From Berberis thunbergii (lineage: Eukaryota > Streptophyta > Magnoliopsida > Ranunculales > Berberidaceae), in the NCBI GenBank assembly GCA_003290165.1, contig QNQO01000639.1, forward strand, positions 248,001 to 312,000: DNA of 64,000 bases, read 5' to 3'. Shown here one piece after another: positions 34,176 through 45,399 of this stretch (position 1 is the first letter of the stretch; every line of letters begins with the position of its first letter). A model generated the notes under the pieces. The model was not told the DNA's origin, searched no databases, and saw only the letters and a program-made list of their open reading frames with translations. The position numbers were made by a program, and so were the translations under genes.

Positions 34176-36894
34176 GTGATTGGAAGCTAAGGTGGTTGTT
34201 TCAATCTCATGATGGAGAGTGGTGGATTAGGGTGCGGCGTCGTAAGGAGCAGATGGAGTCATATACCATTGTTTATTCCAAATAGACCAAGTGTGAGTCG
34301 ACGATTGGATGAATTGGTGAAAAAATAACTTGGCCTTATGGAATATAACCCTATTTCAGGTCTGCCATATAACAAGAATTATTGTTGTGATTTGAGAGAA
34401 AATCTCGTCCAGGAGGATCGAGTGAGTGGTAGTTGTATCCCAGAAAAAATTAAGGAAGCCAAAGATAGATCGATGTGAAACATTGGCATTCCTCTAGTCA
34501 ATAGGTACCAGAGAAAAAAACCACAGTATGTCAACCATGGGGTAGAGGAAAAAGAGGTGAAGTGTATCTTCTTTATGGCTCCGACAGAAGACACAACAAT
34601 TTTCAATTGGCATATGAATACGCGTTAGATTTGACATTGTGAGCAAGATATTCTGTGAAACTTTCCAAAAGAGAATCATCGCAGTGGCAGGCGCCTTGAT
34701 TCTCTAGAGACTTCTTAAGATCTTAGGTATGAGTTGTCGATCATTAGGAAAGGAGGATGAAGATTCTAGTTCATCCGCGATGAAAGCGTTGGTGGCATTT
34801 TTAATCGAGAACGCTCCTCTGTTGTCGTATTGCCAAACCAGGGAGTCTAAAAAATGTGAGGAGCGAATGCAAATATTTAAAATGTCTCTGGCCACTAGTT
34901 GTGGGAAAAGGGAAGAAACAAGTTTCTCGTTCCAATAAGGTCTTTGATCATTGAAGATCCAAAGATCTCGGACCATATGGAGGGAGGATGCCAGGCAGGA
35001 AAGAATCACAACTAGCCAGGAAGAAATCTAATTTCACCCAATAATCATTCCACATGTGTATCTTGTTTCCTAATTGAATTTGCCAGAGCAAGTGCTTATG
35101 CGTCTTAGCGATAGCCACCATGGTACCTCACCATGCAAAAAAGGAGACTAGGGGAGGTTTGGAGATTTTGAATACACTTTTGTTGCGAAAGTAGATAACT
35201 TTAAGCTGTGTATTGGTGGGATTGAAAGGATTAGATATAACATGCCTCACGTGTTTAGCCTTTAAGGCAAGGTTTTTAGTTCTGGCCGAGGGAATGTTGA
35301 GGCCACCCAGATGACGTAGAAGGACGATTTTTTCCAGGAAACCAGATGTTTTGCCTTGCCGTCTTAATTTGGTACCATTCCACCAAAAGTTCCTGGCAAT
35401 ATTATCAATTTGGTCGGTGATGGCACAAGGGAGAAATAAAGTTTGCATTGCGTACACAGGTATAGAGTGTATCAGCACTTTAATCATCACCGTTCGACCT
35501 ACTTGGGAAAGGACCTTGGCATTCCAAGAAAATAATTTAGCATTGATCTTATCAACCAGGAATTGAAAGTTGGAGGATTTTTTCTTGGACAAGAGAAGCG
35601 GTGAACCAAGGTATTTGTCCTCTGGATTATAAGTCTTAGAACCTAGAATGCGGTTGATCATTTTGGTGTGTTTTTGGTAGACATTCGAACTAAAGTAAAT
35701 CGAGCTTTTATCAAAGTTCATAGCTTGCTCTGAGATCGCACAATATTTTGAAAGAATGTCCTTAATAGAGTGAGCTTCTGCCAGGGAAGCTCTACAAAAG
35801 ATCATCAAGTCATCCGCATAAAAAAAGGTGGTTTATTGAGGGGGAGTTGCGTTTAATCTGAATACCTTTGATAATGAGAAAGGATTCTGCTCGCACAAGA
35901 ATCCGAGACAGGGCTTCAGCCACTAAAATGAATAAGTAAGGTGATAACGGGTTTCATTGTCTCAGGCCTTTAGTAGGAATGATATTGGGGAGAGGTGAAC
36001 CGTTCAGAAGGACCTTGAGAGATGAGGTGGAGATGCATTGTTTGATGAGAGTAATCCATTCCTTTGCAAAGTCTAGTTGTTTGAGAATCCGAAGTAGAAA
36101 AGGCCATTCCACTCTATCATATGCTTTGGTCGTGTCAATTTTAATGGCCATCCACCCTTGTTTTTTCCGTCGACTGTGTTTCATTTGGAAGAAGACCTCA
36201 TGGGCTAAATTAACCTTATCTGAGATGGCTCTACCTTTAAGAAAGGCTCCCTGATTCGGAGAGATGATATTGTATGAAATTGGTTTAATTCTATTAGCCA
36301 GCAGTTTGGAGATAACTTTGTAAATAACATTGCATTGCCCAATTGGTCTAAAGTTGTCCGGAGTGGAAGGGTTGGAGATTTTCAGTATTAAAGCAGTGAA
36401 GGTCTCATTAAGCTTAGGATCCATTGTTTTATGGATGAAGAAATTCGTGACCACATCGATAACATCCTTGCCAACAATATCCCAATAATGTTGGAAAAAG
36501 AATGCGTGGAAGCCATCTGGTCCAGGGGCTTTGTTAGCACCCATGCCAAAGACAGAAGATTGATTTATTCCTCGTCGGGGATATTTAGAAGTTGGTCGTT
36601 CTCTGCTTCCGACACAACAGAAGAGAACAAGCAGAGAATATGACTACTAGATTCTTGAAAAAGATCCGGATATGAAGATTGGAAAATGTGTTGAAAATAG
36701 TCATTCATGATTTGACAAATCGAGGAGTGTGAGTTATCCTAATTATTTTTTGAATCCCAAAGTTGAAGGACGTGATTGTGTTTCCTATGCAACAAGGTAA
36801 AAAGATAAAAAAAAAAAAAAAAAAAACTGGTGTTCTTATTGCCATCTTTCAACCAAGATTCACCCGACTTAAAAGAGTTCCTCTCTATAATATA
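33625..36894 (-). mobile_element. 5'-truncated L1 LINE, 3.27 kb
   Basis: The minus-strand element is flanked by ATTCCCATGTT (33614-33624) and ATTTCCATGTT (36895-36905). These form an 11-bp target duplication with one mismatch, inside the MITE. Its 3' end is the T-run at 33625-33637 (poly-A on the minus strand). The 5' end starts within ORF2 just before the RT; ORF1 and the endonuclease are missing, the normal outcome of incomplete reverse transcription. An A-run of about 20 at 36809-36828 lies within the coding part. Confidence 0.92.
33830..36880 (-). pseudogene. LINE ORF2: RT, zinc-finger region, RNase H
   Basis: RT blocks run right to left: NKAPGPDGFHAFFFQHYW (36540), FRPIGQCNVIYKVISKLLAN, NQGAFLKGRAISDKV and KIDTTKAYDRVEWPF with the first catalytic Asp. 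A stop falls at GLRQ (35954), then PLSPYLF. The catalytic box YADD lies at 35809-35820 inside FYADDLMIFCRASL. The block 35808-35128 contains DKYLGSPLLLSKKKSSNFQF and FLPCAITDQIDNIARNFWWN. A zinc-binding RT-associated region (NCCVFCRSHKEDTLHLFF) lies at 34679-34494. A plant-L1 RNase H remnant (STMAECFVVEAAILLVQAKN) is at about 33960-33860. Stops and frameshifts occur throughout. Confidence 0.9.
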
Positions 36895-37145
36895 ATTTCC
36901 ATGTTCATGAGACTTTCATTCACATCATTAATTACAAAATCTAATGGTGGATTGGTGAGTGAACGTCAAATTAGATTAGATTTAGGTGGCCCCTCATTGA
37001 TTCCCATGGTATAGGATTCCATGCAACCAAACACACCTAAGTTTAAATACGTTGGAGATTAGTGTATTTGATGTTCACATTATACTTAAATATGATACAT
37101 AATATCCAATTAGTTTATAACTTTAGGGGCATGGCTAAAAATATA

Positions 37146-37820
37146 TGATGCAGTCTTTTTTCGTTACCTACTTTGACCTAGTCCCGCTAACGTGCACAAG
37201 TAACGACCGTGAGCCACAAACCACCGTGGGGTGGCCGATGACACTCCAATGCTAAAGTCAGACAAGGCTCTGAGGAAGGTGTAATGTTGTAACAAGGAAT
37301 TTTTCGTGTACCTTAGCTTACCAACCTCATGTCTTATTTATAGTACAAGGAGTTATGGTTTTACCAGGCCATCGTAGGCGTAGTTTATAAAGAGATCTTC
37401 GTAGAGATCCCTCCCTAACTAGGAGTCGTACTTTAGGAGGGAAATCCATGTTAGCTCCATGCTAGTAGATATGCGGGAGATAGTTTTAAATCCAAGAGCA
37501 ATCCGTAGAAAGGAGTTTCCCTGTGTGGAAGATACTTTTGTGTTCGCTTCCTAGTTGGTAGCAGAGAGCAGCTGTAGGTGCTCGCCCGAAGCTGATCCTC
37601 GAGATACTTGCCTGAAAAGGGCTTACGGGTATTGAGGATAGTTGTGAGACGTGTGGGCCTAGCATGTTGTGAAAGTTCGAGTCCGCATGCCGGACTCTAG
37701 TTGGGTGGGCTTAGAACCGCTTGGGCCGGATCAGTGTTGGGCTGCCTCTTGAGGTCGTGATTCCTCGAGATCATCATGACACATGTATGGCTCTGAGTAT
37801 GATCATTTTTATATATCATC
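37146..37820 (-). repeat. Tat 1 3' LTR (left), ~675 bp
   Basis: It begins TGATGCAGTCTTTTTT and ends ATATATCA. It matches 45424-46046 over TTTGACCTAGTCCCGCTAAC, CCGTGAGCCACAA.CCACCG, GGAAGGTGTAATGTTGTAAC and CTCATGTCTTATTTATAGTA. The polypurine tract follows immediately on the element strand (plus-strand ACTCCCCCGAG at 37826-37836). Confidence 0.88.
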
Positions 37821-37983
37821 AGCTACTCCCCCGAGTGAGTGGGGTGTTAAGTATGTCCACTAACTCTTTGAAAACAAAAATGACCCGTTGTGATGATTGC
37901 ACTCGAAGCGTTGGTTTCGAGCGGCACATGACATTAAATGGGTACGTGACTGCTTGAGGAGAGAAAGTTCGGTTTGCCTCACT

Positions 37984-37991
37984 TATAAATA
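37984..37991 (+). promoter_or_regulatory. TATA box of the Tat 1 antisense gene
   Basis: TATAAATA lies 77 bp upstream of the ATG at 38068, on the plus strand and outside the LTR. Matching TATA motifs precede the other two antisense-gene copies (54332, 58846), which supports a real promoter. Confidence 0.65.
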
Positions 37992-38067
37992 TTTACTGCT
38001 CTGAGTAAAATTTCCCCATTGTTATCTGCACTATCTTTTAGAACCATAGTACTTATTTTCCTTCCCA

Positions 38068-39620
38068 ATGGCTGACAACGTTAAACTTTCTTCCAAGGAT
38101 CCATTATCCCTTACCTACATGAATTTCTTTGATGGTAGGTTGGTTGACAAAATTGAGTTGATCAGGCTCCGTAGTCTATACCGTATCCCTGGAGATTTGC
38201 AAACTATTCCTGCGTTTGGAGTATTAGGTCCGACTGTGCCCCCTCATGGGTTTATAGGCTTGTACCGAGGTATGTTCGATTCCAGGCTTCGATTCCCGGT
38301 GCCGGATGACTTCTGGCGCTTCTTCACCCACTTTTGCATGCCTCCCGTTCAAATGGCACCGAGTGGGTTTAAGATACTACTCTCAATTCTCGTGAGGGCT
38401 CATGACGATGGCTTTCGCTTGACTTCGCTAGAGATTCATTACTTGAGCAATGCTCAGCTGGATTCCAGAGGTATCTGTATGCTGACTTGTCCTTCTTGTC
38501 TTCAACTGAAGGTGAACGACAACAAATCTTGGGAGAAGCAATGGTTATTTGCTTTGACGGATTCTGGTTACTTTAGGCTAGGGAGTTGTAGAGTGTCTCG
38601 GTACTTTTAGTTTGATCTCGGTGAGTCCCTTGGTCATTGGTGCATGCATATCTTCATGCGCTTCTCTATGATACGGATTCTGACGTTGTTTATTTGTTTC
38701 AAAGAAGTTCGTTATTCCTTCTCTTAGTGAGGAAGAGATGCGGATAGAGAGGGAGTTTCTCGAGCTCCCTTTGAATTAATTCTGTTGAAGAGGTCGTGAT
38801 GCCAAGCAATGTCGCGTGTAGTGGACTGTTGTGGTGCTCTTATGGTGCTCACCTCGTGTCAGGTTCACCGGTTGGTGGGGTAGTGGCTTGTCGTTCGAGG
38901 AAGAAAAGCCTAGCCCCGCTCAGCCCTTCTAGGCTTGCTAAATTGGAGGCGAATATACCTCCAGTTGTAGTCCCAAGGAAGAGGCAAACTTCTATCAGGG
39001 CGACTTCTCCCCTTAGTACACGCGCCCCAGAGTCGCAGTGTCCTATCTTACTGCACCTTGAAGCTCATGGGAGGGTCCTTGCTTTGGAGAATGCCTTCGC
39101 TGATTTGTAGATGTCATATTCGGATGCCCTCTATCGGGTGGAAGGTTCTAGCACTGTCGCGAACAGCGAGGGTGAGGAGGCCATGGCTCTTGTTACTGAT
39201 GCAGCAGTTGCTGATGTTAGGGCTCAATTGAGGGCTATCGAGTCCGATTTGAAGTCAACCCATGCTGAACTGAAGTGGACCAAAAGTGAACTAAGGCGTC
39301 TGGATGCGACTGTGGATAGGAGGACTTCTGAACGAGAGGCTCACGAAGCCGAAAGGAAGCGGGTTAAGGCAAAATGGGTTGTTAAAAGGTAGTAGTTGAA
39401 GGTCGCGGTTGATGAGAGACTTCTCCATGCTCTTGAGGCGGAGCGGTCACTGGCGGATGAGCGCTCGCACTATGAAGCCTTGTTCGGCGCGATGGACTTT
39501 GATGTGTCCGGCAAGAGGTCGCTGATCTCGTCTGAGGGCATTCGGAGCAGACTTGAGCTCTTGGAACTGATTAAAGGAGAACACCCCGATATCGTTCTTG
39601 ACTTTGCTGCTTTGGGTTGA
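38068..39620 (+). pseudogene. Tat 1 antisense accessory gene
   Basis: The gene runs opposite to gag-pol. Exon 1 (ATG 38068) encodes a globular region of about 180 residues: RLVDKIELIRLRSLYRIPGD, PHGFIGLYRGMFDSRLRFP, FWRFFTHFCMPPVQMAP, then ALTDSGYFRLG. A TAG stops it at 38608. A probable 84-bp intron follows (GTGAGT at 38621 to AG near 38704). Downstream coding resumes with KFVIPSLSEEEMRIEREFLE. From 39111 it encodes a coiled coil rich in Ala, Glu, Arg and Lys (RAQLRAIESDLKSTHAELKW), ending RLELLELIKGEHPDIVLDF. The fragment resembles proteins that plant annotation often labels putative gypsy-type transposon or transposase_28; that is from memory. The reading frame is interrupted at least at 38608, 38778, 39108 and 39390. 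The function is unknown. Confidence 0.75.
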
Positions 39621-39839
39621 TCAATAGACGGGAGGGCTCTAGGCTAACAGATGAGGAGGATGCTTCTCTTTAGATTGATTGTAATGTTATTTCTTGGGCG
39701 GATATTATATAGACATGTTTTTTTAATGAAAGTGTTGTTTTTCCCTGTATTGTCGTATTTGTTTTGGTTGCTTTGTAGACCGTAGAGTTTGTACTGCTAG
39801 GCACAATGCCTATCTTCTTCGGTCAATCTATATTGCTAT

Positions 39840-40925
39840 TGTGACAGATTAGGGGTTAACCAGTAGAAGTCGTTGTTGACCAGCGGTTCACCAAATTCCC
39901 CCAGTCATAATCTGTAATGGTGCCTTTAGTGTTGTAGACTAGCGCTGACTTCTTCCATTTGTTCGGCTCTTGTGACCCGTGAGGAGCGGATTAGGTTTGG
40001 CGTACCAAAAGTTGTTGTCTTCAGTCATGAACTGACTAAGCTTACCTGATAAGTTCGAAAATCATTGTCTGCATTTAGAGCAATGATCCTTTGGTGTATT
40101 GTCATCATCAGCGAACAAGCACTAACTAGACTCCCACTTCCTCAGCCATTGCGACCAGCACGAAGCAGATTAGGCTTTGGGCACCAGAAGCCGTCGCCAT
40201 CAGTCGCGAACTGACTAAGCTTACTCGGTAAGTTCAACAATAATTGTCTGTATTGAGAGTAATGATCCCTTGGCGAGTCGTCATCATCAGCGGACAAGCA
40301 CTGACTAGACTCCCACTTCCTCAGCCTTCGCGACCCTTGCAGAACGGATTAGGCTTTGGGCACCAAAAGTCGTCGTTATCAGTCGCGAACTAACTAAGCT
40401 TACCTGGTAAGTTTGGCGTTCATTGTCTGTATTGAGGGCAATGATCCCTTGGCAAGTCATCATCATCAGCGGACAAGCACTGACTAGACTCTCAATTCCT
40501 CAGCTTTTACAACCCACGCTGAGGGGAATAGGCCTTGGACACCAAAAGCCATCATCATCAGTTGCAAACTGACTAAGCTTACCTGGTAAGTTCGGCAATC
40601 ATTCTCTATATTGAGTTCAATAATCCCTTGGCGAGTCATCGTCATCAGTGGACAAGCACTGACTAGACTCTCATTTCCTCAGTTGTCGTGACTCGCATAG
40701 AAAAATTAGGCTTTGGGCACTAGAAGCCATCGTCATAAGTCGCGAATTGACTGAGCTTACCTGGGAAGTTCAGTGATCATTGTCTGTATTGAGAGCAATA
40801 ATCCATTGGCGAGTCGTCGTCTTCAGGGGACAAACATTGACTAGACTCCCACTTCCTCAGCCATTACGACCCGCGCGGAACAGATTAGGCTTTGGGGAGA
40901 TATTCAAGTTTTGTCATAGTCGGGT
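39840..40925. repeat. Tat 1 tandem array, ~179-bp monomer
   Basis: ACTAGACTCCCACTTCCTCAG-type anchors fall at 40131, 40310, 40489, 40668 and 40846, giving steps of 179, 179, 179 and 178 bp. Each monomer also has CATCAGTCGCGAACTGACTA, AAGCTTACCTGGTAAGTTC and AATGATCCCTTGGCGAGTC. A more diverged unit starts near 39900. The array lies between integrase and the antisense gene. A related array is at 57180-58350. Confidence 0.92.
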
Positions 40926-40999
40926 TGGTTGAGAGCTGTAACAGACGGCAGTGGAAGTTTCACTAAAAGCAAAATATTTTATTGATAATATTTTTTGAG

Positions 41000-41960
41000 G
41001 TGTTCTACATTCCATGGTCGTTTAAGCTTGTCGTCGTCTACGTCTTCCAGCTAGTATGTTCTTAGCCTATTGACGTTGGCAACTCTGTAAGGTCCTTCCC
41101 AATTTGGATTTAGCTTTCCCACTTTGGTTTATTTCTGTTGGGTCTTTCCGAGTACCCAATCCCCCACCTTGAATTTGCGTGGCTTGACCTTCTTGTTATA
41201 GTATTGCGCCATATGTTGTTGGTAGGCGGCTATATTGGTGGAAGCTAGATCCTTTTTTTGTAGAAGAGGTCTAGTCCCATGGGTAAGGCCTCATCGTTAC
41301 CTTCTGGTCCAAACTCTACCATTCGGAAGGTTGGCACTTCTAGTTCAACCGAAATCATAGCTTCCGACCCGAATGCTAGAGCGAAGGGTGTCTCTTCGAT
41401 AGAGATTCTTTTAGTCGTTCAATACGCCAAGAGTATTCCTGGTAGCTTTGGAACCCAATTTCTTTTGGCTGCATCGAGTTTTCTCTTGATGGCCTCTAAG
41501 ATCGTCTTGTTGGTAACTTCTGTTTGGCCATTGGCCTAGGGTATCCTGACGAGGAAAAGTGGTGCTTGACTCCCAGACTTTTGCACAGTTCTTTGACCAT
41601 GCTACCTTCGAACTGAGTTCCGTTGTCACTGGCCAATGCTCTAGGGATGCCAAATGTGCAGATGATGGTGGCCCATATGAATTTTTTGATCTAGACCTGC
41701 CCTATTTTGATAGGGGCTCTGCCTCGACCCACTTGGTGAAGTAGTCGACGGCGACTAAAAGGAATTTTTTACCAACCGATGCTGGGAGCAACCCAACGAT
41801 GTCCATTCCTCATTGTGAGAACGGCCATGGACTAGTCATTATAGTCAGTGGCTAGGCCGACATATGGGTATATGGCGCAAACCTCTGACATTTGTCACAC
41901 TTGTGGAAGGTATCTTTGGCGTTTGTTGCATGTTTGCCCAATAATACCCTAAAGTCAGGG
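41000..41960 (-). pseudogene. Tat 1 integrase
   Basis: On the minus strand the zinc-binding part shows CDKCQRFAPYTHMS near 41890, then TSPWPFSQ and GMDIVGLLPA. The catalytic core begins LLVAVDYFTKWVEAEPLSK (about 41760-41700) and continues FIWATIICTFGIPRALASDN with GTQFEG (41690-41600), giving the D, D motif. Downstream are TPFALAFGSEAMISVELEVP (about 41380-41320) and the C-terminal KVGDWVLGKTQQK-like stretch near 41160-41110. Stops and at least three frameshifts are present. Confidence 0.85.
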
Positions 41961-42279
41961 CCTTATGGGCGAGGTTTCTCCCGCCTGAGTGATTCCCACA
42001 AATACCATTGTGGATAGTTTCCAAGACTTGGTTTGCTCTAAAGGAATAGGCATAGGAATAGGGGGCCCATCACCAATCTCATGTATAACTTGTTGTTTAG
42101 GAAAGTGTACCTTGCTGTTCTATTTTTTAAGTCTTCGTGCCTCAACCTTCTCAGTCGGTAGGGCTCCCGACGCTATATATTCTAGTATCGGAGTCATCCA
42201 ATTTGGTTGTATTTCCATGGCACAGATATCTCTGTGCTCATCCTCATCGAGGCTTGACTTCTCTTGATACACGATGAGG

Positions 42280-42900
42280 CCACTGGAGACTTCGTTGGAG
42301 GCTGAAGCTTCTTTTGCTAGCTCGTTAGCTCTTTGGTTATCGTCTTGGGGGCACTCTTGAATTTGCCCATTACGCCAAGTACCTTGTTGCGGTAGGGTAT
42401 CATTCGGGGATATTTGCTATTGAAATATCCTTTGACCCGGTTGACTACTAGTCTTGAGTCGTTGTATGCTATTAGGTGATCTATGCCGATCTCGGAAGCT
42501 AGCTTCAGGCCGGGCAGGAGTGATTCATATTTGACCTCATTATTTGAAGCGGGGAAGCCGAATCTAACGGCCTTTTTGATGGTCTAGCCACTAAGGGATC
42601 GGAGTTTGATCCCTGTTCCTCTCGCCCTATTTGTTGAAGATTTGTCGCAGTATAGGGTCCATGTTTGGACATCTTACTTCAAGAGTTGAAAGTCTACCAT
42701 TGGCTCTTCTCCGCCACTAAATTCAACGATGAAATCTGCAAGCGCCTGGGATTTGATGGCGGTTCTTAGAGCGTAGTCGAACTGCCCGAGCTCTATTGCC
42801 CATTTCACCATACTGCCAGACAGCTCGAGTTTATGCAATACCGAGCGGAGTGGATGTTTGGTCAGGACTGTTATGGAGTGGGTCTGAAAATAGGGCCTCA
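42280..42900 (-). pseudogene. Tat 1 RNase H and linker
   Basis: RNase H motifs on the minus strand: FGFPASNNEVKYESLLPGLK and LASEIGIDHLIAYNDSRLVV (about 42570-42450). These match the N.EAEYEALLAGL and DS.LVVNQV signatures of gypsy RNase H. QRANELAKEASASNEVSSG follows (about 42330-42280). The linker to integrase (42280-42110) carries NWMTPILEYIASGALPTEK and VEARRLKK. The frame is partly open but lacks a clean start or end. Confidence 0.8.
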
Positions 42901-43019
42901 GTTTCTAAGAGGATACAACCAATGCCAAAGCCAACTTTGCCAGTTCTAGATAGTGTGTTTCTGCTTCTACGAAGGTTTTGTTGGTGTAGTATACTAGCCT
43001 CTGGGTTCCTTGGTTGTCT

Positions 43020-43850
43020 CAAATGAAGGCCGAATTGATAGCGTGTTTGGAAACAAACAAGTACATCTATAGTGTTTCACCTATCGCGTGCTTCGAGAGT
43101 AGCTCCAGACTCCCTATGTATGCTTTCAGGTTCTGAAAGGCTTGTTCAAATTCATTGTTCAACGAGAATCCTTTGCTCCCTCTCAAAATCTTGAAGAATG
43201 GGAGGCATTTGTCGAATGACTTTGATATAAATTTGTTGAGCGTTGCTACCCTCCCAGTTAGTTTCTGAACGTCTCTAATATTGGTTGGGGATTTCATGTC
43301 GAAAAGAGCCTGAATATGTTTTGAATCGGCTTCAATCCCTCTTTTGTTCACTAAGTAGCCAAGGAATTTCCCCAACTCGTCTCCAAACGTGCACTTTTGT
43401 GGGTTGAGTTTCATCCGGTATTTCCTGAGTTGGTCGAATGCTTCGGCAAGATCTCATATGTGGTCTGGGTTGCGAAGGCTCTTGATTAGCATGTTGTCGA
43501 TGTATACTTCCATATTTCTGCCGATCTGCTATTTGAACATTTGATTGACCAATCGTTGATGGGGGTATACCTGATAGCAGTATATTCCTCTTTCCATTTC
43601 GAATTAAGGTTTCTCTTTATCTGGGGGTGCATCAATATTTGATTGTATCCTAAACAGGTGTCCATAAAGTTGAGTAGACTGTGTCTCGAAGTGGCGTCTA
43701 CGATCTAATCGACGCAGGGGAGTGGGAAGTTGTCCTTTGGGCATGCTTTTTTTAGGTCAGTGTAGTCTACGCACACTTTCCACTTCTCGTTTTTCTTTTT
43801 CACGAGAACAGTGTTTGCCAGCCAATCGGGGTATCACTCTTCCTTTATCA
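43020..43850 (-). pseudogene. Tat 1 reverse transcriptase
   Basis: An early RT block reads KACPKDNFPLPCVD near 43770-43720. SLLNFMDTCLGYNQILMHPQ near 43680-43630 corresponds to the motif-A region, with a Met-Asp in FMD. After several stops the thumb and connection region is open at 43414-43067: MKLNPQKCTFGDELGKFLGY, NKRGIEADSKHIQALF and VQKLTGRVATLNKFISKS. The family signature MLVKSK-type link and the FDDM-like catalytic box are degenerate (a YIDNMLIKS-like reading at about 43510-43485). It is inactive. Confidence 0.85.
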
Positions 43851-44365
43851 TGTCCGCGTTGAGTAAACAATGTACCTTCTCGTTTAGGATTGGGTTTCTT
43901 TCGAGCACCACGGGCCCCTTCTTCTGCCTGACGATTTTCTTCAAGGGGTCGTCCTCGAGGCGATGAGTGATTATCAATAATTTGATCCCACCATTTCCCC
44001 ATGGTCTAGGCAAAGATGTCCTGGTCACGTTGCACCAGCTCCGCAAGTTGTTTCTCCACTTCCTTGCTTAGGTGAGAACCGATCTGAATGGCCTTGCTAT
44101 TTCGAGGGCTGTCAAGGTAGACCATGATGGTTTCTTCCTCTGGTTGTCCGGCATTGGGCCTGCCCCGAAGGCCTAATGGTTCCTCATTACCGAGTGTTTG
44201 TTGGTCTTTTCCTGTGCTTAAGGTGGTTCAGAGGGTAGTCTTAGTCGTTGGATTTGCTGCCTGTTGAGAACTTTCGGGAGGCAAAGTCGCCATGTATTGG
44301 CATTCCCTAGTTGTCAACTGGTCTTTTCTCAATGTACTGACCACTTGGTTTGTAGGGTACTTGAA

Positions 44366-44824
44366 TCATTGGTGTAGGGTGGAGACCGTCGCTCCCATAT
44401 GATGTATCCAGGGTCTTCCTAGAACCGCATTGTACACCAAATGCATGTCGATCACTATGAATTCTTGAAACATGGCTTTATAAATTGGTTGCTCTCCCAT
44501 TGCTATTGTCAGTTGTATCTTTCCCACTTGGAGTTGTTTCTCGCTACTGAAGCCTGTCACTGGAAGACTGTCAGAGGTCAATGTTGTTTCATCTAGTAGC
44601 ATGCTACAGAACGTGCAGAGGAACAGGACATTCATTGAGCTTCCTGTATCAACCAAGGACCTTCTCACCTCCCAGCCTGCCAGGAAAATTGTCACCACCA
44701 GGGCATCATCGTGCGGGAATTGTATGCCATGGAGATCCTTCTGCGTAAATGCCAGTGACGCGGATGAGCCTTGCCTCCGATAATATTGTGGCAACTTCTC
44801 GCCACGTATAGCTTGAATCCTCAT
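44366..44824 (-). pseudogene. Tat 1 aspartic protease
   Basis: An open frame of 152 codons reads IQFPHDDALVVTIFLAGWEV, then RRSLVDTGSSMNVLF with the active-site DTGSS. It goes on to LPVTGFSSEKQLQVGKIQLT and ends YNAVLGRPWIHHMGATVSTL, the ILGRP.L motif that closes gypsy proteases. This is the best-preserved Tat 1 domain. The parallel protease at 62799-63083 shares the arrangement. Confidence 0.9.
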
Positions 44825-45399
44825 AACTCAAAAAGCCATCTTTCTAGACATATTGATAGCTCGGACTTGGAATGTGCTCCATGAAACACATGTACATTGT
44901 TTACCGAAGGCTCACCGGGTTCCATTTTCGTCAGTCTTTCTCCCAGGACAATGAACTTTCGTGCATCCTTTGTCAGGTTCGTCATGCTTGCTGGGTGATG
45001 TCGGACGGTTGTAAAAATTTCCTTTTCGCAACCCGTTGGTAAAGGCCAAGATGGTCGTTGTGTCGTTGCTTACGCAGACGGTAGTCCACCCGCTGTTAAG
45101 GGGGTTAAACACATCCCTAGGGTCTCGTCAGGGCTCTACTTCATTGATTCGAGTGTCTTAATCATTGATAGAGCTTGGTGTATGAAAATAGACTGTACAC
45201 CCATGGTTCAACGGTATTGTCGTTGGCGCGGGAGCATGACTTAGCTGCCCATGCATGACAGGATCCGCCGAGAGAGGTGGTACAGGGATGGTCTGAGCTT
45301 TGGATGTGTCCCTTAGTTTTTATTGTTGCGTGACCTGGTGGTCACCATGTCTCTAGGTTTTGATAGGGAACCACGATTAGTGTAAAGTTATGAACTATG
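44825..45399 (-). pseudogene. Tat 1 gag remnant
   Basis: Only a few hundred bases remain between protease and primer-binding site, against well over 1 kb expected for a Tat gag. The minus-strand piece 45112-44912 is open but not diagnostic. A large internal deletion of gag is the simplest reading. Confidence 0.5.

Larger units (their letters stand above)
33467..37037. mobile_element. Palindromic MITE (~290 bp) opened by a LINE
   Basis: The left half 33467-33624 starts GGGTGTGTTTGGTTGCATGG. The right half 36895-37037 ends with its inverse (CCATGCAACCAAACACACC). The halves pair along almost their whole length, including AAATCTAA.CTAATTTG and CACTCA.CAATCCAC. CAA and TAA lie outside the ends, compatible with a decayed TAA duplication of the Tourist/PIF-Harbinger type. 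Without the 3.27-kb LINE the element is about 290 bp. Confidence 0.85.

Noticed and set aside
35351..36643. Plus-strand ORFs over the LINE
   Set aside because: Shadows of the minus-strand RT frames, which carry the catalytic motifs.
39840..40925. CRISPR-like array
   Set aside because: Contiguous 179-bp satellite monomers in a plant retrotransposon, with no short-repeat/spacer pattern.
41279..42267. Plus-strand ORFs at 41279-41539, 41559-41744 and 41989-42267
   Set aside because: Antisense shadows of the Tat integrase and RNase H linker; integrase signatures read on the minus strand.
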